From: an uncultured Aquiluna sp. | GTDB taxonomy: Bacteria > Actinomycetota > Actinomycetes > Actinomycetales > Microbacteriaceae | Assembly: GCA_913057795.1 (NCBI GenBank) | Contig: CAJXOD010000001.1 | Location: forward strand, 62,001 to 126,000 | DNA: 64,000 nt | Reading direction: 5' to 3' | Shown here: positions 10,374-18,608 of the stretch, one piece after another | How the letters are laid out: each line of letters opens with the position of its first letter | Numbering within the stretch: the stretch's first letter is position 1 | Notes under the pieces: model-generated | Database searches by the model: none | What the model was told of the DNA's origin: nothing | The model's input: the letters and a program-made list of their open reading frames with translations, nothing else | Translations under genes and position numbers: made by a program

Positions 10374-12440
10374 TTAGGCGTGCCCCGCCGCCTCAAAGGC
10401 CCGTAGCTCCTTTTTCAACTCCGAAATCTCATCGCGAATTCTGCCCGCGAGTTCGAACTTGAGCTCACTGGCAGCGGATTTCATCTGAACATCTAGCTCG
10501 ATGATAGTTCCCATGATCTGCTTCTGACCGTCGGCCCCAATGGCGGGGCGCCCCTTAGTTTTTTGCCTTGCTGTTTTCTTGTTTGAGATTTCTTTCATCT
10601 GCCTAATCAGCTGCTCCGTGTCTACCTCTTCGCGCTGCAGGGAGTCCGTGATGTCAGCGATTTTCTTGCGCAGTGGCTGTGGGTCAACCCCCATTTTTTT
10701 GTTGTAGGCCACTTGCTTCTCTCGACGACGATTTGTCTCGTCGATGGCTCTGGTCATTGAGGCTGTCATCACGTCGGCATACATGTGGACTTCTCCGTTT
10801 ACATTTCTTGCTGCACGCCCGATTGTCTGGATGAGCGACGTTGTTGAACGAAGAAAACCCTCTTTGTCAGCATCCAAAATTGCCACTAGCGAGACCTCAG
10901 GTAAGTCGAGACCCTCTCGAAGTAGGTTGATGCCCACCAAGACATCAAATACGCCTTGACGAAGTTCTCTTAGTAACTCAACCCGACGAAGAGTGTCAAC
11001 ATCGGAGTGGAGGTACCGGACACGAACCCCCATCTCGGTGTAGTACTCAGTCACCTCTTCGGCAAGCCGCTTTGTGAGTGTTGTGACTAGAACTCTTTCG
11101 TTACGCTCGGTTCTTGTCCTAATTTCATCGAGCAAGTCGTCAATTTGACCCTTGGCAGGCTTCACAATAATTTGAGGGTCGACGAGTCCGGTTGGTCGAA
11201 TGATTTGCTCGACTACTCCGTCGGATAGAGCCAGCTCGTATTTTGCGGGAGTCGCGGACAGATAAACGGTTTGTCCTGTCCGTTCAAGGAACTCCTCGAA
11301 TTTAAGTGGACGGTTATCAAGCGCCGAAGGCAGTCGAAAACCGTGCTCGACTAGTGTCCGCTTTCTGGATGAGTCCCCTAAGTACATTGCGCCGATCTGA
11401 GAAACAGTGGCGTGTGACTCGTCGATCACTGTTAGAAAGTCCTCCGGAAAGTAATCCAGTAAGCAGGAAGGCGCTTCGCCCGGCAGTCGCTGATCAATGT
11501 GTCTCGAGTAGTTCTCGATTCCGGAACAGAAGCCAAGCTCGCGAATCATTTCTAGGTCAAATGTTGTTCGCATCTTGATTCGCTGCGCTTCTAGGAGTTT
11601 GCCCTGCGAGTCAAGTTCTTTATAACGAACTTCAAGCTCGTTCTCGATATCCTCGATTGCCTTACCCATACGCTCTACCGGCGCCACGTAGTAAGAAGCC
11701 GGGTAGATAGCGACACTTTCGCGCTCCATAAGAACCTCGCCGGTGAGGGGGTGTATTCGATAAATCTTTTCAATTTCATCGCCGAAAAACTCAATGCGTG
11801 TGGCTTCTTCGTCATAGACCGCGATGACTTCTACGGTGTCACCCTTCACCCGGAAATTTCCTCGCGTGAACTCGATGTCGTTTCGCTGGTACTGAATTGC
11901 AACAAGCCCTCTAATTAGCTCGTCTCTATCAATACGTTGGCCCACCTGTAAAGGAAGCGATTGGGCCAAGTACTCCTTTGGAGCACCCAGACCGTAGATG
12001 CAGGAGACTGTTGCGACCACAATTACATCTCTCCTAGAGAGCAAGGACATAGTCGCCGAGTAGCGAAGGCGTTCAACTTCTTCGTTTATGGACGAGTCCT
12101 TCTCAATGAAGGTGTCGGTCTGTGGGACATACGCTTCGGGTTGGTAATAGTCGTAATAGCTAACGAAATATTCAACTGCATTCTCGGGGAACATTTCCTT
12201 GAGCTCACTGGCCAGCTGAGCCGCCAGCGTTTTATTGTGAGCGATTACCAACGTGGGTCGCTGAAGCTTCTCGATCAGCCAGGCAGTGGTCGCCGATTTT
12301 CCGGTTCCAGTTGCGCCCAAAAGGACAACGTCTTTTTCACCGGCGGTTAGTCGGCTTGTAAGTTCCGCAATTGCGGTTGGCTGATCACCGGCAGGAGTAT
12401 AGGGACTGATGACCTTGAATGGCTTACTATTTTCTTGCAT
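10374..12440 (-). CDS. uvrB: UvrABC excinuclease subunit B
   Basis: Helicase-like damage-verification subunit of nucleotide excision repair. The 688-residue protein carries Walker A GATGTGKS, the damage-probing beta-hairpin region rich in tyrosine ([10 protein letters not shown]), the DESH Walker B box, C-terminal helicase motifs ([18 protein letters not shown]) and a terminal UVR motif ([14 protein letters not shown]) that docks UvrC. It is transcribed after coaE (six-base gap) and before uvrA. Confidence 0.98.
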   Translation of the reverse strand: MQENSKPFKVISPYTPAGDQPTAIAELTSRLTAGEKDVVLLGATGTGKSATTAWLIEKLQRPTLVIAHNKTLAAQLASELKEMFPENAVEYFVSYYDYYQPEAYVPQTDTFIEKDSSINEEVERLRYSATMSLLSRRDVIVVATVSCIYGLGAPKEYLAQSLPLQVGQRIDRDELIRGLVAIQYQRNDIEFTRGNFRVKGDTVEVIAVYDEEATRIEFFGDEIEKIYRIHPLTGEVLMERESVAIYPASYYVAPVERMGKAIEDIENELEVRYKELDSQGKLLEAQRIKMRTTFDLEMIRELGFCSGIENYSRHIDQRLPGEAPSCLLDYFPEDFLTVIDESHATVSQIGAMYLGDSSRKRTLVEHGFRLPSALDNRPLKFEEFLERTGQTVYLSATPAKYELALSDGVVEQIIRPTGLVDPQIIVKPAKGQIDDLLDEIRTRTERNERVLVTTLTKRLAEEVTEYYTEMGVRVRYLHSDVDTLRRVELLRELRQGVFDVLVGINLLREGLDLPEVSLVAILDADKEGFLRSTTSLIQTIGRAARNVNGEVHMYADVMTASMTRAIDETNRRREKQVAYNKKMGVDPQPLRKKIADITDSLQREEVDTEQLIRQMKEISNKKTARQKTKGRPAIGADGQKQIMGTIIELDVQMKSAASELKFELAGRIRDEISELKKELRAFEAAGHA

Positions 12441-12446
12441 TTCTGC

Positions 12447-13025
12447 CTAATTCTTGAAAGAAGCGAACACTGCATCCGCCCTTGATTGAAGATCAGCAAG
12501 AGTGCAGTCTGAGTCAATAACCGTGTCTGCTAAGGATTCGCGTTCCACGTCGGTCGCTTGCGCAACGATCCTTGACTGAGCTTCATCCGCCGTCATACCA
12601 CGGTCTTTCATTAGCCGATCAATGCGAACAGCCTCCGGCGCACTAACGGTGACAATCCGGTCAAAAATAAGTGGAGAATTTGTCTCCACGAGCAGAGGAA
12701 TTGTGTAGATGATCACACCTTCTATTTCGGAGATCAGTTTTTTTGCCGTGGCCTGAATTAGCGGATGCAATATTCCCTGCAGTGCAGTTCTTTTTTCCTG
12801 AGAACCAAAGACAATCTTCGCCAACTGACTCCGGTTTAACGACTTATCCTCGTTCAGAACCTCAGTACCGAAAGCTCTAACAACTTCCGCTAGGCCTACA
12901 GTTCCTGTTTCAACCACTTGTCTAGCCAACACGTCGGCATCAATTTCTGTTCCCCCGAGGGCAACCCAACGCCTAGCCACGGTAGATTTTCCCGAGCCAA
13001 TTCCGCCAGTCAAAGCAATAAGCAT
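12447..13025 (-). CDS. coaE: dephospho-CoA kinase
   Basis: Phosphorylates the ribose 3'-hydroxyl of dephospho-CoA, the last step of CoA synthesis. Walker A GGIGSGKS lies at residues 7-14, followed by the lid and DIDADVLAR-type substrate motif. The 192-residue form is a single domain; the mycobacterial enzyme has an extra C-terminal domain that is lacking here. The open frame extends 80 codons upstream through the rpsA terminator, but homology begins at ATG 13025. There is no recognisable ribosome binding site, and a strong terminator ends 20 bases upstream. Confidence 0.95.
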   Translation of the reverse strand: MLIALTGGIGSGKSTVARRWVALGGTEIDADVLARQVVETGTVGLAEVVRAFGTEVLNEDKSLNRSQLAKIVFGSQEKRTALQGILHPLIQATAKKLISEIEGVIIYTIPLLVETNSPLIFDRIVTVSAPEAVRIDRLMKDRGMTADEAQSRIVAQATDVERESLADTVIDSDCTLADLQSRADAVFASFKN

Positions 13026-13040
13026 TGTTATAAGGATAAA

Positions 13041-13072
13041 GAAAAAGCGGGAACACCGTTGGTGTTCCCGCT
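13041..13072 (-). terminator. intrinsic terminator after rpsA
   Basis: On the minus strand a perfect 12-bp stem (AGCGGGAACACC paired with GGTGTTCCCGCT) closes a three-base loop and is followed by TTTTTCTTTAT. It lies 19 bases after the rpsA stop and 20 bases before the coaE start. This is one of the two strongest terminators in the window. Confidence 0.93.
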
Positions 13073-13090
13073 CATCTAAAAGACTATGAG

Positions 13091-14548
13091 TTACTTGTCT
13101 CCTGTTAGCTTGTCCCTCAAGGCAGCCAATGACTCGTCGCCTGCTAGCGTGCCTTGGTCGACTGAATCGCCACTTGAGGCCGAAGCCTCCTGTGCTGGAG
13201 CACCGTCTGGGATAGAAGCGAGGTGCTCGAAAGCAGCCTTGGCTTGAACCTTGTGCAGCTCCCAACGGGCGTTAGCCTCGGCGTACTCTGTCTCCCACTT
13301 GGCACGAGCTTCTTCGAATCCTTCGCGCCACTCGCTGGTAGCTGGGTCGAAGCCTTCTGGGTAGCGGTACTGACCCTTGTCGTCGTAGTCGGCGCTCATG
13401 CCGTAAAGCACTGGGTTGAAGTCCGTGCCAGCGTTTTCTACTTCTTCTAGTGCCTGCTTGAGTGACAGGGAGATTCTGCGACGCTCTAGGTCAATGTCAA
13501 TGAGCTTGACGAATACTTCTTGATTCACGGTCACTACCTGATCGGCGTGCTCGACGTGCTTCGAAGAAAGCTCTGAGATGTGTACTAGGCCCTCGATGCC
13601 ATCCGCGACGCGAACAAACGCACCGAATGGAACAATCTTGGTTACCTTGCCCGGGATGTACTGACCGATTGCATGAGTTCTTGCGAACAGCTGCCATGGG
13701 TCTTCTTGGGTGGCCTTCAGCGACAGGGAAACGCGCTCGCGCTCTTGGTCTACTTCTAGAACCTCAACGGTAACTTCCTGACCTACTTCGACTACCTCGC
13801 TGGCGTGCTCGATGTGCTTCCAGCTCAGTTCGGAGACGTGTACTAGTCCGTCCACTCCTCCAAGGTCGATGAACGCACCGAAGTTAACTATTGACGAGAC
13901 AACTCCAGTTCGAACCTGACCCTTCACAAGGTCGTTCAAGAACGTGCTGCGGTTCTCGCTCTGGCTTTGCTCAAGAAGGGCTCGCCTTGACAAGACAACG
14001 TTGTTGCGGTTCTTGTCTAGTTCCAAAATCTTTGCCTCGACCTCGGTACCCAGGTACGGGCCTAGATCGCGAACACGACGAAGTTCAATTAGCGAAGCAG
14101 GCAAGAAGCCGCGAAGGCCGATGTCAACGATGACTCCACCCTTAACAACTTCGATGACGGTTCCAGTTACAACCCCATCAGCTTCCTTGATGCGCTCTAC
14201 ATCGCCCCATGCTCGCTCGTACTGGGCGCGCTTCTTGGAAAGAATTAGACGGCCTTCTTTGTCTTCTTTCTGAAGAACAAGTGCCTCAATGGCGTCGCCG
14301 ACTTTTACTATGTCATTTGGGTCCGCGTCTTGACGGATTGAAAGTTCTCTGGATGGAATAACACCTTCGGTCTTGTAACCGACATCTAGGAGAACTTCAT
14401 CGCGGTCAATCTTGACTACGGTTCCGGAGATCAGATCCCCATCGTTAAAGAATTTAAGAGTTGCTTCGACGGCGGCTAGGAAGTCTGCCTCTGAGCCGAT
14501 ATCGTTTACCGCTATTTGTACTGGTTTTGCGCTTGCTTTGGATGCCAT
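13091..14548 (-). CDS. rpsA: 30S ribosomal protein S1
   Basis: Binds mRNA on the 30S subunit and helps translation initiation. The 485 residues hold four S1 (OB-fold) domains, at about residues 33-105, 120-188, 205-275 and 290-360, each with G-x-V-x-x-I/V and a GLVHVSE-like core in the last two. The C-terminal tail of about 110 residues is charged, as in other actinobacterial S1 proteins, which have four rather than six repeats. The start is ATG 14548, with GGAG about ten bases upstream. A 126-base leader containing a hairpin precedes it. Confidence 0.97.
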   Translation of the reverse strand: MASKASAKPVQIAVNDIGSEADFLAAVEATLKFFNDGDLISGTVVKIDRDEVLLDVGYKTEGVIPSRELSIRQDADPNDIVKVGDAIEALVLQKEDKEGRLILSKKRAQYERAWGDVERIKEADGVVTGTVIEVVKGGVIVDIGLRGFLPASLIELRRVRDLGPYLGTEVEAKILELDKNRNNVVLSRRALLEQSQSENRSTFLNDLVKGQVRTGVVSSIVNFGAFIDLGGVDGLVHVSELSWKHIEHASEVVEVGQEVTVEVLEVDQERERVSLSLKATQEDPWQLFARTHAIGQYIPGKVTKIVPFGAFVRVADGIEGLVHISELSSKHVEHADQVVTVNQEVFVKLIDIDLERRRISLSLKQALEEVENAGTDFNPVLYGMSADYDDKGQYRYPEGFDPATSEWREGFEEARAKWETEYAEANARWELHKVQAKAAFEHLASIPDGAPAQEASASSGDSVDQGTLAGDESLAALRDKLTGDK

Positions 14549-14631
14549 ATTTGTGGTAACTCCACTTTGTTTACTCGGGTTGCGCCAAAAATAATGATTT
14601 CATTACTTGTTTAGTTGGCCCAACGAACGGA

Positions 14632-14657
14632 CGGGATAAGTGCCCGAAGGCACCCCG
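14632..14657 (-). promoter_or_regulatory. stem-loop in the polA-rpsA intergenic region
   Basis: On the minus strand a GTGCC/GGCAC stem closes a stable TTCG tetraloop and is extended by CGGG/CCCG across a four-base bulge (TTAT). It begins about 18 bases after the polA stop and ends about 84 bases before the rpsA start. There is no U-tract, so intrinsic termination is unlikely. It could be a 3'-end stabiliser for polA mRNA or part of the rpsA leader. The role is not known. Confidence 0.5.
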
Positions 14658-14674
14658 CAATACTAGCGCCTTTT

Positions 14675-17371
14675 CTAGTGACCCGCCAGCTCCCAATTGG
14701 CCCCAATGCCAACATGCACCTCGAGCGGGACGGTAAGGGTGACGACTTCCTGCATGGCGCTCACCGCAAGTTCTCTAAGGGTTTCAAGTTCACCAGGAGC
14801 GACGGCAAATACGAGTTCGTCATGGACCTGCAGCAGCAATTGAGAAGTTAGTTTCTGAGCATCCATTTTTTGCCGCACAACGATCATTGCGAGCTTCATG
14901 ATGTCTGCTGCTGTCCCTTGAATGGGAGCGTTAAGTGCCGCGCGTCTCGCGTTTTCCCTGACTTGGAATATCTTTGAGTTGAGATCGGGGAAAGGCCTGC
15001 GGCGTCCATAAACAGTCGTCGTGTGGCCGAGGGCTTTGGCACGCTGGACAACTGTGTCCAAATAGCGCTTAACGCCTCCAAAGCGGTCGAAATAATCAGA
15101 CATTAGTTGTTTAGCTTCTTTGCCAGTAATCCTTAGCTGCCTGCCAAGACCGAACTCGCTTAGCCCGTAGACAAGGCCATAACTCATCGCTTTGACTTTG
15201 GATCGCATTTGACCGGTGACGTCGGAAGGTTCGACTCCATACAGACGCGCTCCCACAAAATTATGCAGGTCTTCGCCAATTCGAAACGCTTCGATAAGAC
15301 CCTCATCCTCCGACAAGTGAGCCATGATGCGCATTTCAATTTGCGAGTAGTCGGCCGTGAGTAAGGTTTCGAATCCCGGTCCGGCGACAAAGGCGCTTCT
15401 AAGCCTCTGACCACGGTCAGTCTTAATCGGTATGTTTTGTAGATTCGGGCTCTCGCTACTGAGGCGGCCGGTCGAGGTTCCTACCTGAGAGTAATTTGTA
15501 TGAATACGTCCGTCGTCCCCAATGGCTTTTAGCAGAGTTTCAGTCATCTGCCGCAATTTGGTGCTGTCTCGATGCGCAAGGAGTCGCTCCAAAAACGGGT
15601 GCTCAGTCTGCTCAAACAAAGTACTGAGAGCCTCGGCGTTTGTTGAGTAGCCAGTCTTGAGTGCTTTTGTTCCCTGCATGCCTAGTTCTTCGAATAGAAC
15701 TACCTGTAATTGCTTGGGGCTAGCCAAGTTCACTTCATGGCCAATGATTTCGTAGGCCTGTTTGGCGATTTGCTCCACCTCGAGTGTCAGTTCATCGAAC
15801 TGAGTCTGAAGGGCCGAAGAATCCATTGCGATTCCGGTTATTTCCATCTTCGATAAAACTTCGCTGGCGGGTAACTCTATGTCTCGGTAGATACCGAGCT
15901 GACCGCTGTCCTCAAGATGCGGAATAAGCACTGCGCATATAACCGCGTATACCCATGCGTCCAGGGAGGGATCCGACTCGCTTAGTAGCTCATTTGGGTC
16001 TTGCCGAACGACGTCTATGCCGGCGTACTGTCTGATGATTGAATCTGGATGCAGGTCTTTGCTTATGGGGTCGACCAGGTAGCTGACTAACAGCGCGTCG
16101 TCGGTGATGGCGTCGGGCCAAATCTCAATCGAGTGAAGCTTCTTCCTCATGGCCTTGGTATCCCAGCCGCCAAAACCACCATGCTGCAGAAGCGCGAGGG
16201 CAGAGTCTTGATCCTCGCCATTCCAGTTCAGTCTTTTGCCAAGAGTCGCTATTCCGAGCCCAACAAGTCGGCCCTCAATGATCTCAACATGTACAAAAGC
16301 TTCGCCAGCATTGACAAGCTCCTGAATTTCCGCAACTGAGACGACTCGAGCATCCATAGGGGCGGAGGGAAGGTTATCGATGACCTTGGCAGCAGCTTCG
16401 GGCAATGGGTCTGTAGTTTCTTGGCTCTCTGGAGTGCTCTCTACGGCAAGCTTTGCTGCCTGAGCAATGTGTTGAGTGCCATCGCCTCCACGAAGTTTTA
16501 GCACCCGCGTTAGCAGTGTTCGAAATGATAGGACTGCGAATATTTCTCTGAGTGCATTTTCATCTACGGGGCCCAAGACTAGGTCGTCCATCGTAAAGTC
16601 AAACGTGAGATCAGTCAGCAGGTGATTCAGTCTGCGATTTCTAACCGCAAGGTGCTGGTTTTCCCGCAGGCTCTCGCCGACTTTCCCGGGAATCTCGTCG
16701 GAGCGCTTAAGAATTTCATCCAAAGACCCAAACTGTTGTATCCATTTAGCGGCAGTTTTCGGGCCTACTCCCGGAACGCCGATGAGGTTATCCGAAGTCT
16801 CCCCCACAAGCGCAGCCAGCTCCGGATATTGAATTGCGTGAATGCCATATTTGGCCAAAACAGCTTCATCATCCATGCGGGCCAGGTTCATGACCCCCTT
16901 GACTGGATAGAGAACCGTTGTGTCCTCGCGAATCAGCTGGAATGTGTCACGATCCCCAGAAACCACTAGCACGCGCATCCCCGCCTGCTCGCCGAGATTA
17001 GCAAGTGATGCGAGTAGGTCATCCGCTTCATAGTTTTCACGAGAAACGCTAGTGATGTTCATGGCCGTTAGCGCCTGCACTAGCAATTCGGTTTGACCTA
17101 GGAACTCAACCGGTGTCTCTCCACGGGTGCCCTTGTATTCGGGTAGTTCTTCGGTTCTGAAGCTGTGTCTAGAAACGTCGAATGCAACGCACATGTGCGT
17201 TGGCTTTTCACCCTCCAGGATGTTGAGCATCATGGAGATGAAACCGTGAACCGCGTTTGTGTGTTGCCCCTCAGCATTTTTGAAGTTATCAACATTTAGG
17301 GCGTAGAAGGCGCGGAATGCAAGTGAGTGCCCATCGATAAGGAGCAGAGTAGGCTTTTCGTTGGCGCTCAT
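14675..17371 (-). CDS. polA: DNA polymerase I
   Basis: Repair and gap-filling polymerase, 898 residues. The N-terminal 5'-3' exonuclease (FEN) domain has LLIDGHSLAFRAF and GDRDTFQL, with the helix-hairpin-helix GVPGVGPKTA. The central 3'-5' exonuclease fold lacks the acidic metal ligands (AFVHVEI where DxE is expected), so proofreading is probably absent, as in other actinobacterial Pol I. Polymerase motifs A (TADYSQIEMR), B (KAMSYGLVYG) and C (VHDELV) are intact. The start is taken at ATG 17371 (MSANEKPTLLL), not at the 19-codon upstream extension. Confidence 0.97.
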   Translation of the reverse strand: MSANEKPTLLLIDGHSLAFRAFYALNVDNFKNAEGQHTNAVHGFISMMLNILEGEKPTHMCVAFDVSRHSFRTEELPEYKGTRGETPVEFLGQTELLVQALTAMNITSVSRENYEADDLLASLANLGEQAGMRVLVVSGDRDTFQLIREDTTVLYPVKGVMNLARMDDEAVLAKYGIHAIQYPELAALVGETSDNLIGVPGVGPKTAAKWIQQFGSLDEILKRSDEIPGKVGESLRENQHLAVRNRRLNHLLTDLTFDFTMDDLVLGPVDENALREIFAVLSFRTLLTRVLKLRGGDGTQHIAQAAKLAVESTPESQETTDPLPEAAAKVIDNLPSAPMDARVVSVAEIQELVNAGEAFVHVEIIEGRLVGLGIATLGKRLNWNGEDQDSALALLQHGGFGGWDTKAMRKKLHSIEIWPDAITDDALLVSYLVDPISKDLHPDSIIRQYAGIDVVRQDPNELLSESDPSLDAWVYAVICAVLIPHLEDSGQLGIYRDIELPASEVLSKMEITGIAMDSSALQTQFDELTLEVEQIAKQAYEIIGHEVNLASPKQLQVVLFEELGMQGTKALKTGYSTNAEALSTLFEQTEHPFLERLLAHRDSTKLRQMTETLLKAIGDDGRIHTNYSQVGTSTGRLSSESPNLQNIPIKTDRGQRLRSAFVAGPGFETLLTADYSQIEMRIMAHLSEDEGLIEAFRIGEDLHNFVGARLYGVEPSDVTGQMRSKVKAMSYGLVYGLSEFGLGRQLRITGKEAKQLMSDYFDRFGGVKRYLDTVVQRAKALGHTTTVYGRRRPFPDLNSKIFQVRENARRAALNAPIQGTAADIMKLAMIVVRQKMDAQKLTSQLLLQVHDELVFAVAPGELETLRELAVSAMQEVVTLTVPLEVHVGIGANWELAGH

Positions 17372-17381
17372 AGCGTTTAGC

Positions 17382-17405
17382 CTACTTTGTAGAAGGTGGT
17401 ACCAC
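17382..17405. promoter_or_regulatory. paired inverted repeats in the polA/thioesterase divergent region
   Basis: Within the 35 bases between two divergent starts are CTAC-TTT-GTAG (17382-17392) and the perfect 10-bp palindrome GTGGTACCAC (17396-17405). The latter abuts the GTG start of the plus-strand gene and overlaps its likely ribosome binding site. These could be an operator or small RNA hairpins. The repeats are seen directly; the function is an inference. Confidence 0.35.
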
Positions 17406-17406
17406 A

Positions 17407-17838
17407 GTGACCGAAGACAATGTCGCAAAATCAGCTCGTGCTCTTGAAATTATGAAGCGAAGAGGCTTGGGTGACCTTGCTGACCGCATGGGCATAGAAC
17501 TCAAGGAGCTAAGTGCTGAAAGAGCTGTCGCCACCATGCCAGTTTCGGGTAACACACAGCCCCTGGGGGTACTTCACGGCGGTGCCCACGTGGTGCTAGG
17601 TGAGAGCCTAGGTAGCTTTGCCGCGAACGTACACGCCCATCCCTGGGGGTACGCGGTAGGGATTGAAATAAACGCGACCCATCACAGCTCTGCTCGAGAA
17701 GGGGTTGTAACCGGAACCTGCACGGCAGTGAAGCTCGGCAGATCTCTAACGAGTCATGAGATTAAAGTTACCGACGAAGCCGGTACTTTGCTTTCGACAA
17801 TTCGGATCACTAACTTCCTAAGAGCAAACGAGTCCTAA
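17407..17838 (+). CDS. hotdog-fold thioesterase (PaaI/MenI-like)
   Basis: Probable acyl-CoA thioesterase of 143 residues. The PaaI-type core LHGGAHVVLGES follows a short N-terminal helix. A basic GIEINATHH strand and the C-terminal strand ISTIRI-type fold fit the family. Substrate cannot be assigned; candidates are phenylacetyl-, 1,4-dihydroxy-2-naphthoyl- or general acyl-CoA. The start is GTG 17407. It is one of three plus-strand protein genes and sits divergent from polA, a pairing also seen in other actinobacteria. Confidence 0.85.
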   Translation: MTEDNVAKSARALEIMKRRGLGDLADRMGIELKELSAERAVATMPVSGNTQPLGVLHGGAHVVLGESLGSFAANVHAHPWGYAVGIEINATHHSSAREGVVTGTCTAVKLGRSLTSHEIKVTDEAGTLLSTIRITNFLRANES

Positions 17839-17839
17839 A

Positions 17840-18418
17840 TTACTTGTCCCCTAGTTGCTCGAGTACCGCTTTTGCGACTTGGGACATCGAAAGCCTTCGA
17901 TCCATGGATGCTTTTTGAATCCAGCGGAAAGCCTCTGGTTCGCTCAGCTTCATTTTCGACTGCAGCAGGCCTTTGGCTCTGTCCATTAGCTTTCTGGTTT
18001 CTAATCTTTCGCTAAGGTCAGCGATCTCTGTTTCGAGAGCGAAGAGCTCCTCAGCCCTAGAAAGGGCAATTTGTATGGCCGGCAGCAAGTCAGAAGGCTT
18101 GAAAGGCTTGGTCACATATGCCATGGCCCCAGCGTCTGCGGCTCGCTTCACCAAGTCTGCTTGAGAAAAGGCCGTCAGTAAAACAACTGGAATTTTATGC
18201 TCGGAAATCTTTTCGGCGGCGGATATACCGTCGAGCTTGGGCATTTTGATGTCCATAATGATCAGGTCCGGCATCAATTCGACAGCCAGCCTTACTGCCT
18301 CTTCGCCGTCTGCCGCCTCACCCACAACCTCGTAGCCGGCCTCTTGTAAAGTGGCGACAACATCCATCCGAATAAGGGCTTCGTCCTCTGCGACGACAAC
18401 GCGAAGTGCTTCTTGCAT
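17840..18418 (-). CDS. pdtaR: ANTAR-domain response regulator, PdtaR-like
   Basis: The receiver domain (residues 5-120) has Asp56 in IIMDIKMP as phospho-acceptor and a KPF switch motif. A C-terminal ANTAR domain (about 130-190; RKLMDRAKGLL...SEPEAFRWIQ) binds RNA hairpins and acts by antitermination in known members. In mycobacteria PdtaR is phosphorylated by PdtaS; no kinase gene is adjacent here. The start is ATG 18418, because the longer frame would run into tRNA-Leu. No clear ribosome binding site is seen, so a leaderless message is possible. Gene order near polA and pyk matches the mycobacterial locus. Confidence 0.93.
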   Translation of the reverse strand: MQEALRVVVAEDEALIRMDVVATLQEAGYEVVGEAADGEEAVRLAVELMPDLIIMDIKMPKLDGISAAEKISEHKIPVVLLTAFSQADLVKRAADAGAMAYVTKPFKPSDLLPAIQIALSRAEELFALETEIADLSERLETRKLMDRAKGLLQSKMKLSEPEAFRWIQKASMDRRLSMSQVAKAVLEQLGDK

Positions 18419-18473
18419 GATTACAACTTTAGCGGCAACTTGAATAATCAAATCCGCTAGAGTGATACTTCTA

Positions 18474-18554
18474 GCCGGAATGGCGGAACGGTAGACGCGA
18501 AGCACTCAAAATGCTTTGTCCTAGGGCGTGTGGGTTCGAATCCCACTTCCGGCA
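18474..18554 (+). tRNA. tRNA-Leu (anticodon CAA)
   Basis: A 7-bp acceptor stem GCCGGAA/TTCCGGC is followed by discriminator A. The T-arm is GTGGG-TTCGAAT-CCCAC. The anticodon stem AAGCA/TGCTT encloses the loop CTCAAAA, giving anticodon CAA, which reads UUG. An extended variable arm (about 12 bases) and discriminator A fit class II leucine tRNA. The 3' CCA is not encoded. An AATAAT hexamer at 18443-18448 could serve as the -10 element. A terminator follows directly. Confidence 0.95.
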
Positions 18555-18557
18555 CAG

Positions 18558-18593
18558 AAAAAAAGAGCGGTGGATCTCCACCGCTTTTTTTTT
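18558..18593. terminator. bidirectional intrinsic terminator between tRNA-Leu and pyk
   Basis: An 8-bp stem AGCGGTGG/CCACCGCT with a four-base loop is flanked by an A-rich run upstream and nine T residues downstream. It can therefore terminate the plus-strand tRNA transcript and the convergent minus-strand pyk transcript. Confidence 0.93.
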
Positions 18594-18608
18594 ATGAAAA
18601 GATTTTTT

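Noticed and set aside
13026..13035. TATAAC hexamer just before coaE as a -10 box
   Set aside because: It would place the transcription start inside the coaE coding sequence, and there is no matching -35 element.
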